From assembly GCA_039024435.1 (NCBI GenBank), contig JBCCQH010000036.1:1-58648 (forward strand): a stretch of DNA of 58,648 bases, written 5' to 3'. Origin of the DNA: JBCCQH01 sp039024435. GTDB taxonomy: Bacteria > Bacteroidota > Bacteroidia > J057 > JADKCL01. The notes beneath the pieces are model-generated. The model searched no databases and was not told the origin of the DNA. It saw nothing but the letters and a program-made list of their open reading frames with translations. Position 1 is the first letter of the stretch; every line of letters begins with the position of its first letter. Of this stretch, positions 26,792-35,635 are shown in pieces. A program made the translations under genes and the position numbers.

Positions 26792-27862
26792 ATGACCAGG
26801 ACTTATGACCCGCTCACGGAGGTCATCCTGAACCACGGCTACTACAATGCCGGGCTAAGCGATGATTTTACCGTAGCTCCCACCGAGGAGACCGCCCGCT
26901 TTTTGAAGCGGTATCGGCTGCTGTTCGGTCCCAAGCTGCGCGGCATCAATCACACCTGGTCCGTCCTCCAAGAACAATACGATGGCAATGCCCTCCTTGC
27001 CCTGCCCAGCAGTTGGCAAATGCGGTTTGCCATGACCCTGGAAAATGGGAATTTCCTGAACTTCACTGATCTGCCCGCATTGGGCCGCAATGAGATCTTC
27101 TTTTTCATCAACCAAAATGGCAGTACCGATCTGCACGCGGGGGCATTGGAAAAGATGGAACTTGTCTCTCACCGATTCAGTTGGGAGGGGCTTTCCGGCT
27201 CACCGGCCACGGTTACGGCCACCCATGCGGTAAGTGGTGAAATCTACACTGCCAACGTGGTGACCGAGGCCAGCAACCAATTCGTACGCATCGATCTGGA
27301 GGGCTTGCCCGTGGGACGCTACTTCCTGCAACGCGACAACCTTGCCGCCGAGCGGACCGTCTACTACGACCCAGAGCTCTACGGACAGCGGATCTTCGGG
27401 ATCATTCACCTGGTGCAGGAAAATCCCCTCAACGTGAGCAGCACCCACGGCATCAACTTCTCCGCGCGCAGTGACCGGTGGAAGTACTTTGTCGTACTCA
27501 AAGGCGACCATACCGATTATACCTACGCAATCACCGACAAATCAGGGGCAAATACTCCTCTGACCTTTGCCGACCACGCGGCGGTAAATCCAGCATATAC
27601 CTTACAGGATCCGGATACGAATACCGAATCCATGCTCAACAGCATTTTCGGACCCAATTCGGTGTCCATATTCGTTTCCAGCCAGTCCATTCCCTACCAG
27701 GAATCGACCCGTTCTTTATTGGCGTTGGAAAGGACCAAAGACGATACCACTACTTCGGTATTGGCCAATCTTCCCAACCCCGCCGCAGGCAAAGCGCATG
27801 CAGCGGTCGTGGTGAACGTGGACCCGCCCAACCTGATTCCCGCAATCAACAACGGGAGCTGA
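26792..27862 (+). CDS. eCIS-linked protein of unknown family, candidate cap adaptor
   Basis: A 356-aa soluble beta-rich protein with no signal peptide or membrane segment. A good ribosome site (GGAGAACAGAAC) precedes the ATG, 11 bp after the cap gene. No named family is recognised. Seen: an N-terminal helical part with RYRLLFGPKLRGINHTW, a middle beta domain (about 130-200), and a C-terminal Pro/Asn-rich extension ending NPAAGKAHAAVVVNVDPP. Position between the cap and sheath genes matches the place where the marine Bacteroidota system AlgoCIS encodes its cap adaptor; that role here is inference from order, not from sequence similarity I could test. Confidence 0.7.
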   Translation: MTRTYDPLTEVILNHGYYNAGLSDDFTVAPTEETARFLKRYRLLFGPKLRGINHTWSVLQEQYDGNALLALPSSWQMRFAMTLENGNFLNFTDLPALGRNEIFFFINQNGSTDLHAGALEKMELVSHRFSWEGLSGSPATVTATHAVSGEIYTANVVTEASNQFVRIDLEGLPVGRYFLQRDNLAAERTVYYDPELYGQRIFGIIHLVQENPLNVSSTHGINFSARSDRWKYFVVLKGDHTDYTYAITDKSGANTPLTFADHAAVNPAYTLQDPDTNTESMLNSIFGPNSVSIFVSSQSIPYQESTRSLLALERTKDDTTTSVLANLPNPAAGKAHAAVVVNVDPPNLIPAINNGS

Positions 27863-27942
27863 AACAGTGGTGTTCCTCGTGAGCCCTACGGTAACGGTTT
27901 TTTCATGAATCATTCAAAATTTCAACTTAACTCAAGCAAACG

Positions 27943-29328
27943 ATGGCATTAAATCCCAAGACACCCGGTGTGTACATCGAGGAAGTCTCTCTCTTTCCCC
28001 CATCCATTGCGCCGGTAGCGACCGCGATCCCTGCATTCATCGGCTACACGGAAACCTCAGTATCGGATCCGGTTCGGATCTCCTCCATGGCGGACTACGA
28101 AGCCACGTTTGGTGGTCCTCAGCCCTACTTCGAGTTGGACGGTGATCCGGCCACGCCCCCAGCAGTTCCGGCCAACGGGACCGCCACTCATCAGTTTACG
28201 CTCTACTACGCATTGCAGATCTATTTCGCCAACGGCGGTGGACCCTGCTACGTAGCTTCTGCCGGCACTTACGCGGCCACGCCCGCCGAAGCCGATTTCG
28301 GCGGAACCTGGAACACGGGTGCCCTGGGCAAAATCTCCCTGGAAGATGAACCGACCCTGATTGTGATTCCGGACATCGGAACGATTGCGGAAGACAATGC
28401 ATACAATGTCTACAAAGCAGCCCTCGACCAGTGCGCCCGCCTGCAAGACCGCTTCGTCATCATCGATGTCTACGGTACGGTGAGCGACATGCGCGACAAG
28501 ATCGGCACCCAGTACCTCAAGTACGGGGCGGCCTACTACCCGCGCCTGCAGACTACCCTCAGCTATTCGGATGCCGCCGTGGAATTCAATCCCAATTCGG
28601 GGACCAATCCCACGGGCACCAACAACGAGCTTGCCGGTAAAACCCTGGCGGAAGCGGTAGCGGCTGCGGAAACCTCCTCGGCAGTGGCCGATCAGCTCAT
28701 TACGGTAGAAAGAGCGACGCGGAACTTTGTGGAAGCCCAGACGATCAGCCTCTATCCCGGGGCTGCGATCGCCGGGGTATTTGCTGCGACCGACCGCAAC
28801 CGCGGCGTATGGAAAGCTCCGGCAAATGTCAGCCTGACCGGCGTCGTCAAGCCCGCCGTCACCATCACCCACGAGGACCAGGAAGACCTGAACATCCCGA
28901 ATGATGGGCAGGGCAAGTCGGTGAATGCCATCCGCTCCTTTACCGGCAAAGGCATCCTCGTATGGGGCGCCCGCACCCTGGCCGGCAACGACAACGAGTG
29001 GCGCTACGTTCCGGTCCGCCGCCTGTTCATCTTCGTCGAAGAGTCGATCAAAAAAGCGACCGAGTTTGTGGTATTTGAGCCGAACGACGCCAATACCTGG
29101 CTGCGGGTCAAGACCATGATCCAAAACTTCCTGACCAACCTCTGGAAAGACGGTGCCCTGGCCGGTGCCACCCCGGACGACGCTTTCTTCGTGAATGTGG
29201 GCCTGAACGAGACGATGACGCCCCAGGACATCCTGGAAGGCAAACTGATCATCGAGATCGGTATGGCCGCCGTCCGCCCGGCTGAATTTATCATCCTGAA
29301 GTTCTCGCACAAGCTGCAGGAAAGCTGA
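27943..29328 (+). CDS. eCIS contractile sheath protein 1 (Afp2-4/Pvc2-4-like)
   Basis: A 461-aa sheath subunit. N-terminus KTPGVYIEEVSLFPPSIAPV and the start of the core fold (TAIPAFIGYTE) are the tail-sheath hallmark. The C-terminus (WRYVPVRRLFIFVEESIKKA ... EIGMAAVRPAEFIILKFSHK) carries the linker strand that locks neighbouring subunits in the contractile lattice. Sheath proteins store the energy that drives the tube into the target. Its termini closely match those of the larger sheath gene at 29420, so the two are paralogues. Compact size suggests it forms the main trunk. Confidence 0.95.
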   Translation: MALNPKTPGVYIEEVSLFPPSIAPVATAIPAFIGYTETSVSDPVRISSMADYEATFGGPQPYFELDGDPATPPAVPANGTATHQFTLYYALQIYFANGGGPCYVASAGTYAATPAEADFGGTWNTGALGKISLEDEPTLIVIPDIGTIAEDNAYNVYKAALDQCARLQDRFVIIDVYGTVSDMRDKIGTQYLKYGAAYYPRLQTTLSYSDAAVEFNPNSGTNPTGTNNELAGKTLAEAVAAAETSSAVADQLITVERATRNFVEAQTISLYPGAAIAGVFAATDRNRGVWKAPANVSLTGVVKPAVTITHEDQEDLNIPNDGQGKSVNAIRSFTGKGILVWGARTLAGNDNEWRYVPVRRLFIFVEESIKKATEFVVFEPNDANTWLRVKTMIQNFLTNLWKDGALAGATPDDAFFVNVGLNETMTPQDILEGKLIIEIGMAAVRPAEFIILKFSHKLQES

Positions 29329-29419
29329 TCATTGATGCCTGATTTCTGATTTCCGATTGGCTGCCGCTGGCAGCGAGTCATCCGAAATCAAAAATCAAAA
29401 AATCGAAAATCAAGAAAAT
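29329..29419 (+). promoter_or_regulatory. 91-nt spacer with hairpin between the two sheath genes
   Basis: GCTGCC-GCT-GGCAGC at 29360-29374 forms a short perfect hairpin, preceded by a GATTTCCGATTGGC 14-mer (29348-29361) that also occurs at 16116-16129. An AT-rich A-run (AAAATCAAAAAATCGAAAATC) leads into the sheath 2 start. Possibly an mRNA stability or expression-level signal within the operon; function unknown. Confidence 0.4.
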
Positions 29420-31480
29420 ATGCCAAGCACATACAAAACCCCCGGTGTATACATCGAGGAAATCTCGAAGCTTCCGGCTTCGGTGGCGCAGGTGGCGACG
29501 GCGATCCCGGCTTTCATAGGCTTTACCGAAAAGAATTCCGGTACCGCCAATGTGCCGACCAAGATCAAATCCTTGTTGGAATACGAGGAGCTGTTCGGCG
29601 GCGAAGCGACCGGATCCGCCCGCTCAGTGGCCGTCACCACAGACAGCAGCGGGACGGTGACCGGTGTGAGCCTCAGTTCGCGCTTTTTGCTCTACCAAAG
29701 CCTGCGGTTGTTCTACGCCAATGGCGGCGGGGATGCCTACATCGTCTCGGTCGGTACCTACGCCGAAGCGGCCGATACCCTGGTATTTGCCAATCAGGAT
29801 GCGGCCTTCGTGCTCGCTTTCCAGACCGGCGTCGACGCGCTCAAGAAAGCCGACGAACCGACCCTGCTCCTGGTTCCGGATGCCTACACCCTACCCAGCG
29901 CCACCTCGCTGGCCCAAGTCCACACCAAGCTGCTTTCCCACTGCAACAATATGCAAGATCGGTTTGTGGTACTCGACGTGTGGCACGACCCGAACCTCAC
30001 GACCAACATCGTCGGAACCGATGCCACGGTATTTCGCACGGGCGTGGGCACGCAGTACCTCAAGTACGGCGCGGCTTACTACCCGGAACTGAACACGACC
30101 CTCGGCCCGAACGGGGCGATTGATCCGACCAGTTTCTCCATCACCGATGGAACGAATAACACCCTGGAAGACATCGCCGATGCGATTGGGGATACCGGTT
30201 TGCAGAATTACTACCGCGCCGGTCGTGACCTGACCAAGTTGAATGCCGCCGTATCGGGCCGCGCCAATGCGCTCGGAACCGCCGGTGACAAAACCTACTC
30301 CGATCTGGTGACCCTTTGGGAGGCCAATTTTACCGCCAGCTTTACCTCGGCCGATCCCGGTGACGTCCCCGCTTCGAACACCGAAGCCAGCAACTTCTTG
30401 GTTCCCTTGTTGCGGATCAACTGGCACCTGGCCCAGTTGCTCGATTCTTACAGTGCCGCGAGCTTTTTTGATTCGCACACCATCGAGGTCGAGAAAAACG
30501 CCATCCTGGATACCAATGCGACGGCGGGCTTGAAGCAAGAAATCGAGGCCGTTTGGTCCTTGCACGCATTGCTGGACGACATCGTGCTGAGTCCGGCAGC
30601 GGCGGCTCCCAGTGCCCTGACCGCATTGGCGGCGACCGACCTCAACGCGTACCTGACCGGTTTTACGGTGCCGGCTGCGGCGGTCGACAACCCCTACCAT
30701 GCAGGAAACGCAAACATTGCCAACGTGCAAACGGCGGTCAACAATGCCATTCCGATCCTGGAAGGCGTGTACAACACCTTGACCGGCTGGTACGACTCCT
30801 GGAAACAAATCCTGGAAGACCGGAATGAAGAAGCGACCATGGCTGCGAGCAGCAAGCTCTTTGCCGATGTGGTCAGTTCCGTCCAGAGTACCGGCTACAC
30901 CCTACCGCCATCGGGCGCGATTGTCGGGGTCTATGCCGCGATGGACCGCAACCGCGGTGTTTGGAAGGCTCCGGCGAATGTCAGCTTGAATGCCGTAGCC
31001 AGCTTGCCCCGCAAGATGCAAGCCTCGGAGCTGGACGACCTGAACATTCCCTCGGATGGACAGGGTAAATCCATCAATGCGATTCGCTTCTTCCGCGGCA
31101 AAGGCACCCTCATTTACGGCGCCCGCACCCTGGACGGCAACAGCAATGAATGGCGCTACGTCCCAGTTCGCCGCTTGTTCATCATGATCGAAGAATCGAT
31201 TCAGAAAGCCACCGAAAGCATGGTTTTCGAGCCCAATGACGCCAATACTTGGCAGAAAGTCCGCGGGATGATCGAGAACTTCTTGACCGGATTGTGGCGC
31301 GAAGGCGCATTTACTGGAGCCAAACCGGAAGATGCATTTTACGTGAGCTGTGCCCTCGGTGAAACCATGACCGCCCAGGATATCCTGGAAGGGAAAATGA
31401 TCATCGAAATCGGCGTCGCGGCCGTCCGTCCGGCAGAATTCATCATTCTGAAATTCTCGCACAAAATGCAGGAATCCTGA
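29420..31480 (+). CDS. eCIS sheath protein 2 with large inserted domain
   Basis: A 686-aa sheath paralogue. N-terminus YKTPGVYIEEISKLP and C-terminus (WRYVPVRRLFIMIEES ... VRPAEFIILKFSHKMQES) align with sheath 1, but between about residues 230 and 490 there is an inserted helical and beta domain (with SFFDSHTIEVEKNAILD), absent from sheath 1. In Afp/PVC particles the larger paralogue provides surface-exposed protrusions or occurs at the baseplate-proximal ring, which may apply here (inference). The ATG at 29420 is chosen over upstream codons because the conserved N-terminus begins there. The spacer after the gene (31481-31588) shows no gene. Confidence 0.95.
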   Translation: MPSTYKTPGVYIEEISKLPASVAQVATAIPAFIGFTEKNSGTANVPTKIKSLLEYEELFGGEATGSARSVAVTTDSSGTVTGVSLSSRFLLYQSLRLFYANGGGDAYIVSVGTYAEAADTLVFANQDAAFVLAFQTGVDALKKADEPTLLLVPDAYTLPSATSLAQVHTKLLSHCNNMQDRFVVLDVWHDPNLTTNIVGTDATVFRTGVGTQYLKYGAAYYPELNTTLGPNGAIDPTSFSITDGTNNTLEDIADAIGDTGLQNYYRAGRDLTKLNAAVSGRANALGTAGDKTYSDLVTLWEANFTASFTSADPGDVPASNTEASNFLVPLLRINWHLAQLLDSYSAASFFDSHTIEVEKNAILDTNATAGLKQEIEAVWSLHALLDDIVLSPAAAAPSALTALAATDLNAYLTGFTVPAAAVDNPYHAGNANIANVQTAVNNAIPILEGVYNTLTGWYDSWKQILEDRNEEATMAASSKLFADVVSSVQSTGYTLPPSGAIVGVYAAMDRNRGVWKAPANVSLNAVASLPRKMQASELDDLNIPSDGQGKSINAIRFFRGKGTLIYGARTLDGNSNEWRYVPVRRLFIMIEESIQKATESMVFEPNDANTWQKVRGMIENFLTGLWREGAFTGAKPEDAFYVSCALGETMTAQDILEGKMIIEIGVAAVRPAEFIILKFSHKMQES

Positions 31481-31588
31481 TGAAAGTTTTCAATGCGGCA
31501 ATCTGCAATGAGCATCCATTTACCATGGGAAATTGCCCAGTTGGAAAGTGATAATTTTTGAAGAAAAACTTAATAAACACCAAAAGCA

Positions 31589-32020
31589 ATGGCTTTATAT
31601 CCTCTTTCGTCCTTTCACTTCGCCGTCGTCTGGGGTGGCGTGAATGTGAGCTTCCAGGAAGTTTCCGGACTCAACATCAACTACGAAAAAATCGCCTACC
31701 GGGGCGGTGCATCCCCGGAATACAACGACACTGTCATGCCGGGCCGTCCCTCCTTTGATGACGTCGTACTCAAGCGCGGTATCTTCCGCGGCGACAGCGA
31801 TTTCTACCGCTGGATCACCACCATCCGCCTGAACAATGTCGACCGCCGCGACCTCACCATCAGTTTGCTCAACTCCGAGCACGCTCCGGTCGTGACCTGG
31901 AAGATCAAAAACGCTTGGCCGATGAAGGTAGAAGGCCCCACGATGAACGCCGGAGGCAACGAAGTTGCCATCGAGTCGATTACGTTGGCCCACGAAGGGC
32001 TGACTGTGGAGTATACCTGA
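31589..32020 (+). CDS. eCIS inner tube protein 1 (Afp1/Pvc1-like)
   Basis: A 143-aa tube subunit of the T4 gp19/Hcp-like family. Typical features: N-terminus ALYPLSSFHFAVVWGGVNVSFQEVSGLN, VLKRGIFRGDSDFYRW and the C-terminal strand EVAIESITLAHEGLTVEYT. Stacked hexamers make the tube that is ejected and carries cargo in its lumen. It is followed 29 bp later by a second tube gene. Confidence 0.95.
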   Translation: MALYPLSSFHFAVVWGGVNVSFQEVSGLNINYEKIAYRGGASPEYNDTVMPGRPSFDDVVLKRGIFRGDSDFYRWITTIRLNNVDRRDLTISLLNSEHAPVVTWKIKNAWPMKVEGPTMNAGGNEVAIESITLAHEGLTVEYT

Positions 32021-32049
32021 TTCAGGATCCCATATAATCCCTCATTCGC

Positions 32050-32583
32050 ATGAATGTATTTCCACCGTTAGGTTTTCACTTTCGGGTGGTTTGGGAAGGC
32101 ATAGCCGGAGCGGGTGAAGGAACCATCGATTCCAACTTCAAGGAAGTAACCGGACTGACCGTCGAGCGGGAAGTCCAGAAGTTCCAAGAGGGCGGGGTCA
32201 ATGGCTTCCAACACTCCCTCCCCAAGCCGGCCAAATACCCCAATCTGGTGCTCAAGCGCGGCATGGCCCTGAGTGGCAGCTTGATCGAATGGCTCACCAA
32301 AGCCACCGAGCAGTTCGAAATTGAACCGGTCGACCTCAACGTCATCCTGCTCGACTACGAACACAAGCCGTTGGTCAACTGGAACGTCAAGCGCGCCTGG
32401 CCCATCAAGTGGGAGACCTCCGGTTTCAATGCCTCCGGAAGTGAGGTTGTCATCGAATCCATCGAATTGACCTACCAAAATTTCACCCGGACGGTTGAAA
32501 AAACCAGTCAGGGGGGAACTGAGCCGGATGCTTTCGGCAGCAATTCATCCTCCTCGAATCCCAACATCCCATCATCGCTGTAA
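32050..32583 (+). CDS. eCIS inner tube protein 2 (Afp5/Pvc5-like)
   Basis: A 177-aa tube paralogue with the same fold (GFHFRVVWEG, EVTGLTVEREV, LVLKRGMALSGSLIEWL, ESIELTYQNFTRTVEK) and a Ser/Asn-rich disordered C-terminal tail (GSNSSSSNPNIPSS). The Afp5/Pvc5 paralogue initiates the tube on the spike, so this is probably the tube-spike adaptor ring. The Ser/Asn tail is unusual for a tube protein and could protrude into the lumen or the spike interface (inference). Confidence 0.93.
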   Translation: MNVFPPLGFHFRVVWEGIAGAGEGTIDSNFKEVTGLTVEREVQKFQEGGVNGFQHSLPKPAKYPNLVLKRGMALSGSLIEWLTKATEQFEIEPVDLNVILLDYEHKPLVNWNVKRAWPIKWETSGFNASGSEVVIESIELTYQNFTRTVEKTSQGGTEPDAFGSNSSSSNPNIPSSL

Positions 32584-32585
32584 TT

Positions 32586-32765
32586 ATGCCCATCGAGATC
32601 CGCGAACTTATCATCACCGCCGAGGTCAACGACCAGCCACCCGGTCGCAACCCGATGCCCGAAGGGCCGGAAGCCCGGGCGATCCGGCAAAATGAAAAGC
32701 ATGAGATCATCCAGGAATGCGTGGAACAAGTCATGGAAATCCTGAATAAACAGAAAAGACGATGA
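32586..32765 (+). CDS. Small eCIS protein, DUF5908 (Afp6/Pvc6-like position)
   Basis: A 59-aa protein starting MPIEIRELIITAEV, the DUF5908 pattern, with a charged C-terminal helix. DUF5908 proteins occur in eCIS clusters between the tube and LysM genes; function unknown. Its stop overlaps the ATG of the LysM gene (ATGA). It follows the second tube gene by 2 bp. Confidence 0.85.
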   Translation: MPIEIRELIITAEVNDQPPGRNPMPEGPEARAIRQNEKHEIIQECVEQVMEILNKQKRR

Positions 32766-33445
32766 GCGCAACCGGAGAATTGGTCAAGCTGAAAATCATC
32801 GCCTACTCCAAACCGGAACAAGGCGATGGGGACAAGAAAGGCGAGTTTGAAGCCTACTTCAACCCCGCGACGATTACCTCGGCCTACACCGTCAAGTACA
32901 AAGACGATCAGCGGCAGGGAGCGTCCTTGTTTTCGCTGTATTACGATGGGTATGAACCCAGCGCCCACTCATTTGAATTGTTGCTGGATGGCACCGGAGC
33001 GGCTGGACCCAAGATCGACGTTCCGGCGAAGATCAAGGAATTCATGGACTTGGCCTACACTTTCCAGGGGGAAGAGCACAAGGCAAATTACCTGCTTGTC
33101 TCCTGGGGGGAAGCGATTGCGCTGAAGTGCGTCCTGCAATCGGTCAATATCACCTACGATCTGTTTTCCCCCGGAGGCAAACCCTTGCGGGCGAAAATGG
33201 CTACCCAGTTCAAAGAGTATTCTTACGAAGATCTCACCAAGGCCAAAGAGAATAAGCAATCGCCCGACATCACCCACCAGCGGACGGTGCGCCAGGGCGA
33301 TACCTTGCCCCTGATGTGCCAGCGGATCTACGGGGATTCCCGCCTCTACCTCGAAGTGGCCCGGGCCAATGACCTGACCGATTTTCGCGACCTGACCCCT
33401 GGTTCGCAGTTGTTCTTTCCTCCCCTCGTCAACCGCAAAGGCTGA
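32762..33445 (+). CDS. eCIS LysM-domain tube/baseplate adaptor (Afp7/Pvc7-like)
   Basis: A 227-aa protein of the Pvc7/Afp7 family. The N-terminal two thirds resemble the T4 gp53-like baseplate part (KGEFEAYFNPATITSAYTVKY, GAAGPKIDVPAKIKEFMDL). The C-terminal 50 residues are a LysM domain (VRQGDTLPLMCQRIYGDSRLYLEVARAN). It joins the tube tip to the baseplate and spike. Overlaps DUF5908 by 4 bp; the spike gene starts 6 bp later. Confidence 0.92.
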   Translation: MSATGELVKLKIIAYSKPEQGDGDKKGEFEAYFNPATITSAYTVKYKDDQRQGASLFSLYYDGYEPSAHSFELLLDGTGAAGPKIDVPAKIKEFMDLAYTFQGEEHKANYLLVSWGEAIALKCVLQSVNITYDLFSPGGKPLRAKMATQFKEYSYEDLTKAKENKQSPDITHQRTVRQGDTLPLMCQRIYGDSRLYLEVARANDLTDFRDLTPGSQLFFPPLVNRKG

Positions 33446-33451
33446 TCTTGT

Positions 33452-35191
33452 ATGGCATCTGATACCACCCTCACCGTCACCATGAAACTCCTGAGCGAAG
33501 GCTCAGACATCGGCGATCCCGGCATCATTTCGGTGCGGGTGACCCACGCGGTGAATGCCGTCGCCCACGGCGAGGTCTGGATCGATGATGGGGACATTGC
33601 TGCGGGTGAATTCCGGAACAGCAACGATCCCAAATTCGCGCCGGGCAAGAAACTCAGCATCGAAATCGGCCACGGCACCGAGACCGAGCCGGTTTTTGAG
33701 GGCATTGTCGTTCGGCACCGCATCCGGAGCCGGCGCAGTGGCACCTCAGCCCTGTGTTTGGAACTCAAGCACGAAGCCATCAAGATGCACCAGGCCCGCA
33801 AGACCCGCCACCACATTGAAATGACCGACTCCGACATCGTGGACGGACTCATCAGCGAGTACGGACTCTCCGGAGAAGTGGATGGAGACATGGACCTGGA
33901 ACACGAAAAAATGATCCAGTACAATGTCTCCGACTGGGACTTTGTCATCACCCGCGCCGAGGCCAATGGCCGGGTTGTCTACAACGAAGAAGATAAGGTC
34001 GTCGTCACTGCCCCCCAGGTCTCCGCGTCGGATGGCGTAGAAGTAGTCCTGGGCGACAACGTGTGGGAATTTGAAGCGGAAGCAGAAGGGCGGGACCAGT
34101 ATTCCGGCGGGGGTGGCCTCGCCTGGGACTACCTTGGACAAGAGGAGAAGACCGGGACGGCGGAAGACCCCTCGGACATCGAAGAGCAGGGCAATGTGGA
34201 TGCGGCCGCGGTCGCCGGTGAACTCGGCGAGGGAGAATTTGAGCTGCGCCATCCGGGTGCCCTCACCGAAACGGAACTGATCAAGTGGAGCAGCGCTACC
34301 CTGATGCGTTCGCGCCTTGCCAAGGTCCGCGGCCGCCTGCGGGTCTTCGGCAACCTCGACTACAAAGTCGGGGGAACGGTTGCCCTCGATGGGTTCAGCG
34401 ACGTCTTCAATGGTCCGGCTTACATTTCGGAGGTCATCCACAATGTCGTCGGTGGGATTTGGAGTACGGAAATCCAGATGGGACTCGCTCCGGAAAAATA
34501 CCTCCAATTGCACCCCGACGTCATCGACGCCCCGGTTTCCGGCCTGGTGCCGCCCATGCGCGGCCTGCAGATCGGGACCGTCCGCGAAATCGAGGAAGAT
34601 CCCCAAGGCCAATTCCGCGTGCTGGTCAAGATGGCCACCGTGAACGATGAAGAGGATGGCATCTGGGCCCGGGTGGCCCACGCCGATGCCGGAATCGACC
34701 ACACGTTCTTCTTTCAGCCCCTGGTGGGCGATGAGGTGGTGCTGGGCTTCCTGGATGAAGACCCACGTCACGCTATTGTCCTGGGATCGCTGCACAATTC
34801 CGAGGACCACAAGCCGCCCATCGAGGACAACGATGATTTTGCCAAGAAAGGCATCGTCACCGTAGAAGGACTGAAGATGACCTTCGACGACGGAACGAAG
34901 AGCATCATCCTGGAAACCCCGGGCGGAAAAATGGTCACTCTGGACGACGACGATCAACAGATCGTGCGTATGGAGGACGAAAACGGCAACTTCATCGAAA
35001 TGAGCAGCGACGGCATCACCATCGAAAGTGCGGGTGAAATCGTCATCAAAGCCACCCAGGACTTGACCGCCGAAGGCATGAACGTCACCCTTTCGGCCCA
35101 GGCCCAGTTGCTCGCCGAAGGGGCCGCCGGAATCGAAGTTTCCTCCAATGCGGTAGCCGTTTTGAAGGGTTCACTGGTACAGATCAACTGA
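33452..35191 (+). CDS. eCIS VgrG-like spike protein (Afp8/Pvc8-like)
   Basis: A 579-aa spike. Residues about 1-370 correspond to the gp27-like part (HGEVWIDDGDIAAG ... YNVSDWDFVITRAEANGRVV). From about 375 a gp5-type OB fold is seen (LQIGTVREIEEDPQGQFRVLV ... GDEVVLGFLDEDPRHAIVLGSLH). The C-terminus is the beta-helical needle (repeated VTLDDDDQQIVRMEDENGN / MNVTLSAQAQLLAEG). It pierces the target membrane. Length is normal. No PAAR tip gene is found next to it. Confidence 0.95.
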   Translation: MASDTTLTVTMKLLSEGSDIGDPGIISVRVTHAVNAVAHGEVWIDDGDIAAGEFRNSNDPKFAPGKKLSIEIGHGTETEPVFEGIVVRHRIRSRRSGTSALCLELKHEAIKMHQARKTRHHIEMTDSDIVDGLISEYGLSGEVDGDMDLEHEKMIQYNVSDWDFVITRAEANGRVVYNEEDKVVVTAPQVSASDGVEVVLGDNVWEFEAEAEGRDQYSGGGGLAWDYLGQEEKTGTAEDPSDIEEQGNVDAAAVAGELGEGEFELRHPGALTETELIKWSSATLMRSRLAKVRGRLRVFGNLDYKVGGTVALDGFSDVFNGPAYISEVIHNVVGGIWSTEIQMGLAPEKYLQLHPDVIDAPVSGLVPPMRGLQIGTVREIEEDPQGQFRVLVKMATVNDEEDGIWARVAHADAGIDHTFFFQPLVGDEVVLGFLDEDPRHAIVLGSLHNSEDHKPPIEDNDDFAKKGIVTVEGLKMTFDDGTKSIILETPGGKMVTLDDDDQQIVRMEDENGNFIEMSSDGITIESAGEIVIKATQDLTAEGMNVTLSAQAQLLAEGAAGIEVSSNAVAVLKGSLVQIN

Positions 35192-35209
35192 TCATACAAT
35201 ACAAAGGAC

Positions 35210-35635
35210 ATGGAAGACCACATCAACGACGACAAAGCATTCCTGGGGACCGGCTGGTCCTTCCCGCCCACTTTCAACCGGCGCGAGCAGTCGGTCGAAA
35301 TGCAGAGCGGAGCGGAAAATATTGACGCCAGTCTTCGCATCCTGGTGACCACGCGCCTGGGAGAGCGGGCCATGCGCCTCAACTACGGCAGCAAAGTGGC
35401 CGACCGCATTTTTGAACCGATGGACCTTTCCCAGCAGGAATTGCTCCGGGTCGACATCTCCGATTCGATCTTCCTTCACGAACCCCGGATCGTCCCGCTG
35501 AATGTCCGGGTGGAGTTAGAGCCGCTGGAAGGGCGGATTACGGTGCAGGTCGACTACCGCATTTTGGCGACCAATACCCGTCGCAACTTTGTCTATCCAT
35601 TTTACATCATTGAAGGAACGGAGATCAGGCCGTGA
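35210..35635 (+). CDS. eCIS gp25-like baseplate wedge protein (Afp9/Pvc9-like)
   Basis: A 141-aa protein of the GPW/gp25 family, with the signature LGTGWSFPPTFNRR, LRILVTTRLGERAMRLNYGS and LRVDISDSIFLHEPRI. In the baseplate it nucleates sheath polymerisation and ties the inner and outer wedge. Its stop overlaps the GTG start of the next gene by 4 bp (GTGA). Confidence 0.95.
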   Translation: MEDHINDDKAFLGTGWSFPPTFNRREQSVEMQSGAENIDASLRILVTTRLGERAMRLNYGSKVADRIFEPMDLSQQELLRVDISDSIFLHEPRIVPLNVRVELEPLEGRITVQVDYRILATNTRRNFVYPFYIIEGTEIRP

